Shown: positions 1-11,173 of the stretch, in pieces | Layout of the letters: the number at the start of each line of letters is the position of its first letter | Numbering within the stretch: position 1 is the stretch's first letter | Assembly: GCF_905475345.1 (NCBI RefSeq) | Contig: NC_066593.1 | Location: forward strand, 869,001-933,000 | Length of the DNA: 64,000 bases | Direction of reading: 5' to 3' | DNA from: Vespula vulgaris | Taxonomy: Eukaryota; Arthropoda; Insecta; Hymenoptera; Vespidae | The notes under the pieces: model-generated | Seen by the model: the letters and a program-made list of their open reading frames with translations, nothing else | Database searches by the model: none | Told to the model about the DNA's origin: nothing | Position numbers and translations under genes: made by a program

Positions 1-675
1 AATGTCAGGTTCATCCAAAACACTTGAACGGAAATATCTGTGAATCTAAATGGCCAGACAATGTTCTTAATATAGCCGAATCACATAGTGATTCGATGAA
101 TTCCATTGGTGACATTTACATGTTTGATATTTAATGAGCGCAGTATGACAGTGGGTTTTAACTTTTAATGACTCATATAGATTGTGGGTCTATAAAAAAA
201 AAAAAAGAAAGAAAGAAAAAAGAAAAAAAAAAGAAAGAAAAGATAAAGAAAAATAAGACAAAAGAAAAAAATCACATAACTATTGTTATCCGTTATTCTT
301 TCATATTTATACTCCAAACGAAAGACTAATCGAGTTCCAAAGTAATTTAATCAATTGGAATTTGTCAAAGTATAAAAAGACTATGTGAAATTTGTTGTAA
401 TAATATAATTACGTTATAATTACGTTATTGTCGTGAATCGATACATTTCAGTGCAATAATGAAACATATCATAGTTCATAATTTATGACAAATAACAGTG
501 CGTATCGTACATTGTGTTAATTAGTAATGATTTTGTAATTGATGCGAAAGAATACATTATCGATCGAAGATGTAATAAATTCGTAAATCAATAATTTAGT
601 TTCGTATCCGAGTGTTATTTCGAAATGAGGTGTTAGAGGTTCAATAAAAAGAAAGAGAGAGAGAGAGAGAAAGAG

Positions 676-710
676 ATAAATAGATAAATAGATAGATAGA
701 TAGATAGATT
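676..710. repeat. GATA microsatellite
   Basis: A run of TAGATA/GATA units directly follows a short GA tract at 651-675. It lies outside any coding sequence, downstream of tsg. Confidence 0.85.
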
Positions 711-740
711 AGCCGAATAGATATTTGACATATTTACAAT

Positions 741-746
741 TTTATT
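741..746 (-). terminator. Possible tsg polyadenylation signal
   Basis: TTTATT on the plus strand reads AATAAA on the minus strand, about 610 bases past the tsg stop. It is the first exact AATAAA I see downstream of the gene. In AT-rich DNA this hexamer is common, so the call is tentative. Confidence 0.3.
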
Positions 747-1357
747 CGTATGGCACAGTATAATAGATAAAACATACGATTCGATAAATCGGTAAATTAA
801 ATAGATATTCGTGAGAAGGAGGTCGTTTCAAACGAATTAAGTGATTCTTTGTGATATGCCGCTGCAGTCATGTACAGAGACGAGTCGAACGTTCGACCTC
901 TAAAATATTTCTTGATCGAACAGGCACACTCTCGTGTTACCTATTCTATCGACGCAATTAAAAACGAACTTTGTATCCTGGACGTTGCGTTGACTTAAAT
1001 ATTCATTAAATATTCATTCAAAAAAATCTTGTCCCTTCTAAAGAGACCGATAGTCCATTTAAAATTCTTAAAATAAGAGAAGATCACACTAGAGGAAAAA
1101 ATATTCTATCCGAGCGTCCTTATATAATACAAGCCCTTTCCGATATAATTGCACCGTTAAAAAAAAAAAAAAGAAAGAAAGAAAAAAAAATAAACAACAA
1201 CAACAAAGTTCCTCTCCGATGCGGATCAACTTGTAAATTTTGTCTATCGTCGATTAGATCATCACCGGGAAAACAATGATGGATTTTGGTGAAATTGCAC
1301 TTTACGCGAATAATATCGCTTAGTTCGTACGACCTTTTTCAACTTTCCCTTCGTCAT

Positions 1358-2502
1358 CTAATCGATCTCATCCTCCGTTAATTCATCCTCGTCCTGACCA
1401 AAATCATCGTATTGATCCTTCAGGTCATCCTCCTCTTTATCCATTGGACAATGAATACACCTGGATTCATTGATCCCGTAATTAATGCACGTGTCACCGA
1501 TACACTCGCAGCAGCCATCGTGGAACCACCTATAGCTGGTTGCACCCATACTTTGACAGGAAGCTCGACACTTGTTCCAAGAGTTACACTGTGCCATGAA
1601 CGCCACAGTACAGTTTACCGTCATCACGTTTGGCTTCAAAGGATGCATCTCTTCCTCCGCGGTTTCTATAGCAAGCAGATATTCCATACATTATAGTTTT
1701 CAATTAAGTGTCAAATACGTTTGTACATCAAATACTACTGAAAGTAGTATCTTTTTCCCCTTTTCTTTCGGTTTTCTTCTTTTTCTTTTTCTTTCTTTCT
1801 TTTTCTTTTTTTTTTTGGTGTTTTAATCGAAAACTTATAGATTCAGAGAAATATTAAGAGGAGAAAGTTTTCTTATCGGACACTCACGCATGTGATATTT
1901 GATTTCCTTTTCTTGCTTCGGCGCGAACAAGGACATATCAAAATCCACTGGATAGGTAAAGGTGAGCCAACGTTCGTGCGGATCCGGTTCTGCCGTGAGA
2001 GCTTGGAAGAGACCAGGTACCGGTTCGCTGAAATCTTCCACGTGGGATTTTTTGCTTAACGGGTTGTCCGTGATGTTCGGCTTTGGGCAGAGATCTTTAA
2101 AAACATCGATGGAAGGTATTTTCAAGCTCTCCTGGTCATAACTTTTTTTTATTATATTCTTTTAATAGTCTATACAAAATTGAGTTGATTTTTTTTTAGG
2201 GGGTTGGGGTTAAGGGTGAAGGGTGAGACTGATGTTTCTTTTTTCTCCTTTTCCTTTCCTTTTCTTTTATAGAACTTACCAACGCAAGAGCAACACTCGT
2301 CGTAGAGATAGCTGAGACATGAGAAACACTCTTTGCAGCAAGTACAGGTGACGAGGTCGCATTTACAACTTTGAGTGAGCATGCACTTACTAACGACGCT
2401 TGCACAGATCGCTTCGTTGCAGGCTTCCGAGTAATCCGTTCTAGTCGCCAGGAGAAGAATTCCGATGGTAAACGCGGTGATCAGCGCGCTCCGGCACGTC
2501 AT
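1358..2502 (-). CDS. tsg: Twisted gastrulation, secreted BMP modulator (complete, 3 exons)
   Basis: Coding exons read on the minus strand are 2502-2280, 2094-1888 and 1665-1358. Both junctions are phase 1 with GTAAGT and GTGAGT donors. The product is 245 aa, close to the usual size of this family. It starts with a hydrophobic signal peptide (about residues 6-26). Next comes the cysteine-rich N-terminal domain with CNEAICASVVSKCM, CKCDLVTCTCCKECFSCL and CSCVDLCPKPN. The C-terminal cysteine module contains CTVAFMAQC and CCECIGDTC and is followed by an acidic tail. TSG proteins are secreted and act with Chordin/Sog to modulate BMP/Dpp signalling. The sequence TTGTTCAG just before AACACGATG (exon start 2508) is a good acceptor, so a 5' untranslated exon probably lies further upstream. 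Identification is by family recognition, not by a search. Confidence 0.93.
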
Positions 2503-2929
2503 CGTGTTCTGAACAAAATTCGTGAATGGAATTCATTATTTGCACGATGCGCTATGAACAAGTCGATGCCAAGCAAGAAAGAAAGAGATAGAGATAGAGA
2601 GAGAAAGAGAAAGAAAAACGGAGAGAGAAAAAGAGAGAGACGGAGAGAGAAAGAAAGAGAAAGAGAGAGAAAGAGAGAGAGTAAGAGCCAGGCAGTTCGC
2701 GTCTTTTTCAACGTTTCGGCCGACGACACACGTTGATTACGACGATAACGCTCGATTAAGATTATTAAGAATATTCATGAACGTGAGTCAGTACTTCGTG
2801 GAGAGAGACAGAGAGAGAAAGAGAGAGAGAGAGAGAGATTGTACGTGTGAGAGAGAAAAGAACGAAAATTTCAGTCCAATGCGAATACTGGACTACGCGT
2901 TAAACCGGAGTCCGATTGCGTCGTACTTT

Positions 2930-3560
2930 TCAACTGTCATAGAAGAAGAATCACTTACGCGCGTGCGATCATAGTTAAAACTATACTTTGATGTGTTTAC
3001 ATTTCCTCGTTCGTATATGAAAACGAATGGAATTAATTTTAGATTCAATATCTCGTTTGATTCTTTCGATATCTTTTTCTGTTGTTGTTGTTTTTTTTGT
3101 TTCTTATTTCTTTTCTTCTTTTTCACAGAGGAATCACTCGCACGTACGGTCATAGTTAAAAATTAAATCAGTAATACATTGATACGTTTACATTTTCTCA
3201 TCGTATATGGAGATCGAATGCTTTAGATTTAAGAATTGTTTTACATTTAATATATTTCATTGAATCCTTACGATATTTTTTCTATTCTTTTTTTTTTGTC
3301 TTTTTCTTTTTCTTTTTTGTAACTATCACAGAAAAATCACTCGCGCGTACGATCAGAGCTTTTCAATTATACCGACGTAATTAACATTTTTTTCAACTTC
3401 AATGATATCGATCAAGAATTGTACGGATTGTACGTGTTTCTCATTTAATTCAATACTTTTAAACTGTCATGAATATCGGTTGCGTGCGATCATAGTTACA
3501 AAAATTTATCTCCGACATCTACATTTTCTCGTGTTATATGAGAACCGAATGTAATCGTTA
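2930..3560. repeat. Degenerate tandem repeat, about four units of 140-205 bp
   Basis: A core like CGCGTGCGATCATAGTTA recurs near 2960-2977, 3141-3158, 3342-3358 (as CGCGTACGATCAGAG) and 3482-3498. In three units a segment reading roughly TTTACATTTTCTCGTCGTATATG and then an A-rich GAATG follows it at similar distances (2996-3029, 3187-3220, 3520-3551). Units are separated by T-rich spacers of unequal length. The copies are diverged, so this is an old local duplication rather than a clean satellite. Confidence 0.6.
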
Positions 3561-3824
3561 AGATATCGCGCTCAATATTAACGCATTGTTAAGAACATTC
3601 GCGATTATTATTGATTTTTAAATAACAACGAGGAATCGAGATGAAACGTTTCAGAAAATATAGGATCATAGGAATGATCGAAGATGAATCGACGTGAATC
3701 GATAGATCGTATATTAAATCGCGCACACGTCATAATCCAATGCAATGCAATTACGTTGAATACAGTTGTATCTTCTTAAGGTGCCAATTAAATGTCTATT
3801 TATATCGAATATAACCACATTTTA

Positions 3825-3826
<2 letters not shown>

Positions 3827-3863
<37 letters not shown>
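3827..3863. repeat. TA dinucleotide repeat
   Basis: About 18 uninterrupted AT/TA units in the intergenic DNA upstream of tsg. Confidence 0.9.
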
Positions 3864-3868
<5 letters not shown>

Positions 3869-5427
3869 ATAAGGTGAGTCACTAACTCGAAAACACATAT
3901 GCGCGTGACAGGAATGAACGAGCGTATTGACGACGGAATAAATTGATGTGAAAATTCATTTCGATCGAAAACAAATTGTCATATTTTACATACTTTCAAA
4001 AAGAAAATGAAAACTCCGATACGCTATAAAGTTTTCGTTTAGACGCGTAGTCTCGAAGACTTTAACGGGACGACTAACAGGACCGGCGTTTAGTTCAGCT
4101 TTTCAAACCTGGATCCCCACTTTAATTTTAAAAAGGTTCCAACGTAAACCGAGAGACATCATGGTGTCGCACCGTTGAATGGAGTGGAGTAGTACGACTT
4201 TTACGACGACGATGACGACGATAACGACGACTTTCAACCAATTATCGAGTATTCTTCTTTTATGTTAGAGCGTGTCTAACACACTGATCGACGCTACTCC
4301 ATTAACCTTCTCTCTCTCTTTCTCCTTAGCAACCCTTAGTGATATAGAAACGATTATGTGTATTCGGAAGGTTAATTACACACGATTTTGAAATGACGGA
4401 ATAATATTTATTATTGGATTAGTGATCGGAATAGGAATTTTTTGGTTGTTACGAAGGATTTACAATTTATCTCCCGTGGATTATCCTTTTCTTATAAACA
4501 TATGTTAACTCGAATCGTCGATCGTTGGAACGAAGAAGAGTGTGACCAATAAGATTTTATCGATTATTCTTACAGGTGAAATAGTAATTAGATTGTTTAC
4601 GTTGAAGACGCACCGATGCGTACCCGATGGCTCTATAGAAATTCCATTTCGATCGAAGCATAGACGATGTCCGTCATCGTCATGGACAGACGCGTGCTTG
4701 TTAGAGCCTCGCCTTGTTCTGGCCCGAGGCGATGGAATAACTTCAATAACAAACGGCAATCGACTCCGTGGATGAAAGGCAACGGTGTGTGTATGTGTGT
4801 GTGTGCGTGTACCTATCGTGGTCGCATAAAATGCGAATAGGCGAAGGACCGAAGTCTGTTTGTCTTTTTAATCCTTAATAAATCGTATTTATTTATACCA
4901 AATGATCGACGGACAAGTATCACCGATCTTCGTTTACCAAGGATCGAACCAATAATTTTTTCGTATCAACGTCGTATCCAATTCATAGAAACAATTATTT
5001 TCCAAACAGTTTCATCTTTCGTTAATTACGGAAAGATTAAAACAAAAAAAGATGGAAAAAATGAAGAAAGAAGAAAAAGTTTATGGTCGACGAAAGTTTC
5101 TAGATGTTGAAAAAAATCTTTCTGGATCGTCTCGAACGATCGGATCTCTCGATCTGGACGCGATCGAGAGATCTCTTACTCTCTCTCTCTCTCTCGCGCG
5201 CGCGCGCACTTAACTACTCACCTCTGATCTCGCAGAGAGACGGTGCGCATTTGGATTATATCGATATTTACCTTCCACATCTATCGGCGTATTTCCAGCG
5301 AACAGGAGCCCGCTCGTACCAGTTACCTACGCGTGAGAAACTATTTTAAGAGCGCGCAACCGGTTCGCGTTGCGACTGGTACGAGACATTTCCTTCGTGA
5401 GTCGCGGCGTCTTGACTGTTGAAACTC

Positions 5428-5489
5428 ATGTCTAAGAAGAACTCGAAGAAGAAGTGGTTCGTTCCTCAATGGAGGACACCAGGGACCAG
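5428..5489 (+). CDS. Possible first coding exon, product unknown
   Basis: An ATG with an in-frame TGA just upstream opens a lysine-rich frame (MSKKNSKKKWFVPQW...). It runs 20 codons to a good donor, ACCAG|GTGAAT. The 200 bases before it lack long simple repeats and look like a 5' leader. I found no downstream plus-strand exon that would continue it before M1-B, so it may be chance, a short regulatory frame, or the start of a gene with very small exons. No function is proposed. Confidence 0.17.
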
Positions 5490-6255
5490 GTGAATCCTTT
5501 GGAATAGTTCTTATCGGTTGAACTTTGGAATTGATAATGTCGTTAAACGATGATATCGATCGTTTTTCAAAGTATGTAAATTCCAAGTTTCTTTCTTCTT
5601 CTTCTTCTTCTTCTTCTTCTTCTTCCTTTTCTTCGTTCTTTTTTGTTTTTTTTTCTTCTCCTTTTTTAATTCCTCTGTTATCCGATAATTTTCTTATTTT
5701 TTTTCTCCTTTCAGAACGTTTCTCTTAAGTGAACAACTCTCACCCATCGAGTAACACCGTTACGACACTTTGCTCGCTACGCTATGCTTTGCGACACTGC
5801 CTGTTTGCTCATTGAAAAAATACGACTGGTGAACGGAGATTACGAAGGAGAAGAAAAGGAAAAGAAAAGAATGAGCGAAAGAAAAGGAATAAGAAAAAAG
5901 AAGAAGAAGAAGAAGGAAGAGAGAAAATCAGAGTTTCATAGGTGATTATCGGTTGAATCTTAAGGTTGATGTCCTGGGGTTAAAGAGAGAAAGAGAAAGA
6001 GAAAGACAGACGGAGAGACAGACGGAGAAAGACAGACAGAGTTGGAGAGAGGTAGAGAGAGATTAAGAGATTGAAAAAGAAGTGATAGAAAGAGAGGAGT
6101 TTGCGAGGGGGCAAACTTTTTGAAAAATCACTTGAAAATGGTGCACGACGGCGATTCGTAGCGGGTGTGACGAATCGAAGAGCGGCTCTCATTGGACTGA
6201 ATTAAGGAAGAGCGTGGACCGAGAGGACCGCCGCCGTAGCGGAAGGCGATGGCAA

Positions 6256-6640
6256 GAGGAGGAGGAGGAGGAGGAGGAGGAGGAGGAGGTGGAGGTGGAG
6301 GTGGAGGAGGAGGAGGAGAAAAAGGAGGTGGTGGATGATGGTGGTGGTAGCGATGAGAGTCGTCGACAGGAGTGGAGAGGAGAGAAAAACGAAAGAAAGA
6401 AGAGAGAGAGAGAGAGAGAGAGAGTTGGGTAGTCCGGACTACCGACTGCACGGGACTGGTTTTTGATTTTTTCCCGACTTTTTGTTTTACCTGCTCTCCT
6501 GTTGCCTTTACCAACCACCATCTTTCTCTTTCTCTCTCTCTCTCTCTTTTTATCTCTCTCTCTCTCTCTCTCTCTTTTTATCTCTCTGTCTCTCTCTCTC
6601 TCTCTCTTTCTCTCTATCTATCTGTCTTCTACTCTTCCTT
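6256..6640. repeat. GGA-rich block followed by CT-rich block
   Basis: GGA/GGT trinucleotide repeats (6256-6345) give way to GA dinucleotides (6401-6424). After about 100 bases of ordinary sequence comes a pyrimidine tract rich in CT (6521-6620). Several long frames here are low-complexity Glu/Gly/Ser/Leu translations and are not genes. Confidence 0.8.
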
Positions 6641-8436
6641 CGCGTCCCACCTTTGAGAAACGGTGTAACGGAGTCTCGAGGGACTCCTTGAAGATCGGCA
6701 AACTCGGGCGAAATATTTTGCGAAAAAAAAAGGAAACGACAAAAATGTTGGAATGTCTGCTTTCTTTCTTTCTTTTTTTTTTCTTTTTCTTTCTGTTTTT
6801 GTCTTCTTCTTCTTCTTCTTCTTCTTCTTCTTCTTCTTTGTCTTCTTTTATTATCTTTTTCTGTTCTTTTATTTCTTTCTTTATTTCTTTATTTATTTAC
6901 TTATTCTTTTTTCTTTCTCTTTCTTTTCTCTTTTTCTTCTTTTTAATCGTTTCCTCTGTCCGTAATTAATTGTAAGATCGATTATGAATACTTTTGCGCG
7001 GACGAGTTACAACGTACGTCTATGAAAAAATTTGTTTTTTATTTTGATAAGTATCCTCTACTGTTATTGTCAATAGAAGCCGAGAATGCGCGTTGTTAAA
7101 TATCATTTAAATTCCATCGCGCTTCGTACTACCTGTGAATCGTTAATGAAGTAAACAGAGATAGGTTTGAATCATCATTATCATCATCATCATCATCATC
7201 ATCAGCATCATCATCATCATGATCTTCATCATCATCATTATTTACAATAAGATGCCACCTTGCATTCTTGAGTTTGCCGAGCTCACTTTTATTATACGAT
7301 CGAACGACGAGTGACATCGTTGCATTGACAAATGCAATTATAATCATGCATTTGCATACAACGTCTTAGGCAATTTTAATTGGAAAAATAAACATTGACG
7401 AAAGCGATTGTAATAAACTATCAAGAACGTAATCGTTCGTGATAATAAACGTCAGTTGATCGCTATATTTTTCAAGGATTCGTCGTAGATTCGTTTTGGG
7501 GCGGAGGAGGGGGAGAGGGGTAGAAGAGATATGTGTGATTCGACATCGTTCATTTCGTCATTGACAATCGCGTGTATTAAGGAAAAAGAAGAAGAGGGGG
7601 TTGCGATTATCGGCCACTGCGATCGTGCTCGAGTACGAGCTTGTATATAACATACATACGACACACACATACACATACACGTACAGTGAGAAACTGAAAT
7701 AACGTAATCAGTGATGAGGAGAAGGAGGGTGTGAGGAAGGGGTAGTCTTTTTAAACTTTTTCTAATTTTTTTATAATATTTTTTAATCAGATGTAATCGA
7801 TATTTTAATATAGAATAAAATTAATATATTTTAATCAAGAGTAAATACGATATTTTAATCAAGAGTAAAATTTTCCTTACGGTAAGAATACTATATCTTG
7901 ATTAAACAAAAAAAAAAAAGAAGAATTATTCGAACGTAAAAATCGTACCTTAGTGTATCGTGACGACAGAATGATTCCGAGTAATACCACTGGGGAATGT
8001 ATAACATTAGAGAATATTAGGGGATAACGTGTGGCAGTTAGAAAGGGAAATTGAAGAAAATGAAAGGAACATGATCCCCCCACCATTCGTCATTATAGCT
8101 TCTCACTGTACATACGTATGACTGTCTGAAGAATGGATGGATATACGGAGATACGAGGTTGTACGTCGTCCATCGTGCAACCTCTCATTTCCCTCCTACT
8201 GCAATCAACGGCATTTAAGCCTGGGTTCCGAGCGTTTAAGCATTTAGTCGGCTTCCGCCATATCTCTACACGTATTCCGAGCATTTTTTTATGGATACAC
8301 GGCTAACACCGACTCCCTCCCCCCTGCTCCCTGCCCCCTTGCCACCCCTACCCCTTGTATGACGGATACTTCCTGGAATACGGACATAAGGATCGCAGAA
8401 AGAGAGAGAGAGATGAGACGAGACGAGACGAGTCTC

Positions 8437-8478
<42 letters not shown>

Positions 8479-8981
8479 GGATAGGCCAAGCAAATTATCG
8501 ATGGGTCGTCTTATATCGATACGCAGAAACGACGATCGATGTCCGCGATGGCTTTACGGAATTTCATGGGTACTTTATTAAACGAATCTTTCATTTACTT
8601 TCTGATGATAATTCTTGGTGATAAGAGAACTGCGATCGGTACTTTTCTATTAATCGATTACAATTAAAACGGAATATATTGAAGAGAGAACGAAAGTAAT
8701 ATTTTATATTGTCGTGTGTGTATGTATATAGTTCGACGATTAATAATGTTACAATATATTATTTCTACATACATTTTTCATCGATTAATTCGAACGGACG
8801 ATTGATTTCCGATGAGTGTAGGAAAGATAGACAGGCTTCTCATAAGCGAGGGTAAATTCATTCTTCGGAGAAGGGCTTGAACGTTCGTTCGTTCTTCGCT
8901 ATAGGTGGTCCTCTTTTCTAAGTAGATACAAGCCCGTATAGCATCAGCCGTGAAACTTGGATCACCCTGAAGAACGAAGAA

Positions 8982-9018
8982 CCATCACCACCACCACCAC
9001 CACCACCACCACCACCAT
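8982..9018. repeat. CAC trinucleotide repeat
   Basis: About twelve CAC/ACC units lie in intergenic DNA and translate to poly-Val or poly-His by chance. Confidence 0.85.
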
Positions 9019-9323
9019 CACCACTATACTATTACCATCACCTTTCATGGTGGATTCTCGTGATGGGTGCAACATCGGGTTTAGTAGAGATTCGAAAGGA
9101 ATGAACACGATCGAAGAGAGGACCGCACACGTATAGAACATCACGTGTGCGTGACTTTGCGGCTTTCGGCTTTCCAAGTCGTTTTCTTTTTTTTACGGGA
9201 GGACGAACCGAACTCGAAAAGACAAAAGGCTCTGAGGATGATGTAAAGTGGGAGAGATCGAGAGAGAGAGAGAGAGAGAGAAAGAAAGTGTGCGTGTATG
9301 TATGAGAAAGATAGACAGAATCT

Positions 9324-9354
<31 letters not shown>

Positions 9355-10743
9355 TCAGGTATACGAAGGTCGTTAGCTCGAAGAAAAATTAGCCGTTTGT
9401 CGGAGAGAAGTTCTGGACCTAAAGATGGGTCAATCAGATACGAAAACACTTGTCGGTTCAAGCATTGTCCGAAGGTAACAGGTCTACAAAAGATTGTAGA
9501 CACAGGTATACCGTCCTAATGACTGACCTGAGGAATTCAAACCTTTACGGGTCCTTGAATTTTTTTCTATCCTCTCCTATCTCTCTTTCTCTTATTTTCT
9601 CTTTCTCTTTTTCTCTATCTCTCCGTCTTTCTCTTCCATTCTCTCATATCAGGGTAGTTCCTTCCTCCGCAAATCGTCTTAAATTCATCCCCAACTTCCT
9701 CCCTCGTGTCGTTTCAGTCAAAACGGAGTAGGGATAATCTGCCGCTGTAGCGGAACGATAAGATCTTTGTTTTAATTTTACGTTAAATGCACTTACCGTG
9801 GGGGTCGTCGTAAACCTTCGCAAATGTATCTCCGTAGGAACGCTTTGTCATCTTTTTGAAAAACAAAAAAGAAAGAAAAGAGAAAAAGAAAATTGTTCTC
9901 CTTTCGCACAGGAAGTAAGTATTACTTTTCAAAGTTTTATCGTTAATCAGTTTTTATGATTCATCAAAAGGTACTCTATCGCCGGTCGGAAGTGAAAAGT
10001 CGTGTTAGAGGACAAATGGTCGCGTTTTTCTCATGGGTATAATCGTAAAACTTAACAGTTTTCCTTCTTCCAATTTTTCGAGGGCGGAAAGCACGCTTCT
10101 TGTTTGCCGTAAGAATCGAGATAAGCCTATGAGTCATAAAACGAGAAGAATGTGAAAAAGGTAAATGAGTTTATGGCTTTTGCTTTCGAACGTGTCAATA
10201 TTCTTCGATAATCACCTTTATAAAGGCCTCATTATGTCCATGAAAATGATTTTATTTGTCGATCACGCAATTTTTAATAGATGTTTAAATAGATATTTAA
10301 AGAAGTAAGAAATTTGTTAACTACGCGATAAAAACGAACGTTTTTATTATCGCTTTTTTAACCTCGTTGATCGGTCGGTAAAAGAGTTCAGTATCCATCG
10401 GATAAGAAAGATTTCACACGGTAAAGAAGTTTATAGTTCTCATTACCATTCGATGATAATGATTAATAAAAGTTTGAAAATGTGGAAACAATTTTTTCGT
10501 CTTTGGTACTTCGTAATTAAATTCCAAAGCCATTCTCGTTTATAGGAACGTTCGATCATAAAATTCAAGGATGAAAAGTAAAAAGAATAATGTCTTAAGC
10601 GTATTTCGAAATTTATTGATTTTATCGTTTATACACTTATTACATAAATTTGTTATTAGTTAAAATATCATATCCGAGGTATGTAATATAAGATTTTTTC
10701 TACGTATACTTTCTCTACAATAGGAACTTTTCTATCTCTTTGA

Positions 10744-10749
10744 TTTATT
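10744..10749 (-). terminator. Possible M1-A polyadenylation signal
   Basis: TTTATT on the plus strand reads AATAAA on the minus strand, about 425 bases beyond the M1-A stop. A second copy lies near 10612. Tentative because the region is AT-rich. Confidence 0.3.
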
Positions 10750-11173
10750 TCTTGATAAATAAAGCAGAATCTACATAGTAATCGATATTAAAATGCGGCA
10801 CTATCACCAGGGCAACGCTACGTGTCTACGGAATGGTATTATTGAAATCACGCGGAATGACATTAATATCGAGTATTTGGAACACGATGTAATGAAGCTT
10901 GTGGTATTCCAAGCGTCATATAACGTCGTTGTGCTCTTACATGTATAATCTATATTTAACTAACGACATCAATTGACCTCAATATTTTCCATCGTTCGTC
11001 GGCGGCCTGCCGGAATTTCGATTGTGAGTACCGACAAAGTTGCTCGACGAACGGCAAAAAATATAATTAAAAATAGGAAGCAATCATACGATGGATTTGA
11101 TTCGTCATCAAATTTAACCTTGGTTTCTTCGTTGTTATCGAATATTTTGATTGGCAAAACATTTTGTAATATA

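Larger units (their letters stand above)
1..1357. other. Flank downstream of tsg, no gene seen
   Basis: AT-rich DNA beyond the tsg stop codon. It contains A-rich runs (about 188-270 and 1158-1205), a GA tract followed by GATA repeats (651-710), and part of the probable tsg 3' untranslated region. No convincing open frame or splice structure is visible on either strand. Confidence 0.6.
2509..11173. other. Intergenic region between tsg and M1-A
   Basis: About 8.7 kb with no convincing multi-exon gene. It holds GA-rich tracts (2578-2690, 2800-2840), a degenerate tandem repeat (2930-3560), a TA run (3827-3863), a GGA/CT low-complexity block (6256-6640), CAT and CAC trinucleotide repeats (7168-7223, 8982-9018) and more GA tracts (8448-8477, 9259-9350). 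The tsg 5' exon and promoter should lie somewhere here on the minus strand, but I cannot place them. One short candidate coding exon at 5428 is listed separately. Confidence 0.6.

Noticed and set aside
6128..6969. Several overlapping frames of 70-168 codons rich in Ser, Leu, Phe, Pro, Glu or Gly
   Set aside because: They are translations of GGA, CT and TTC repeats in all frames, without ordinary codon use, splice context or domain content.
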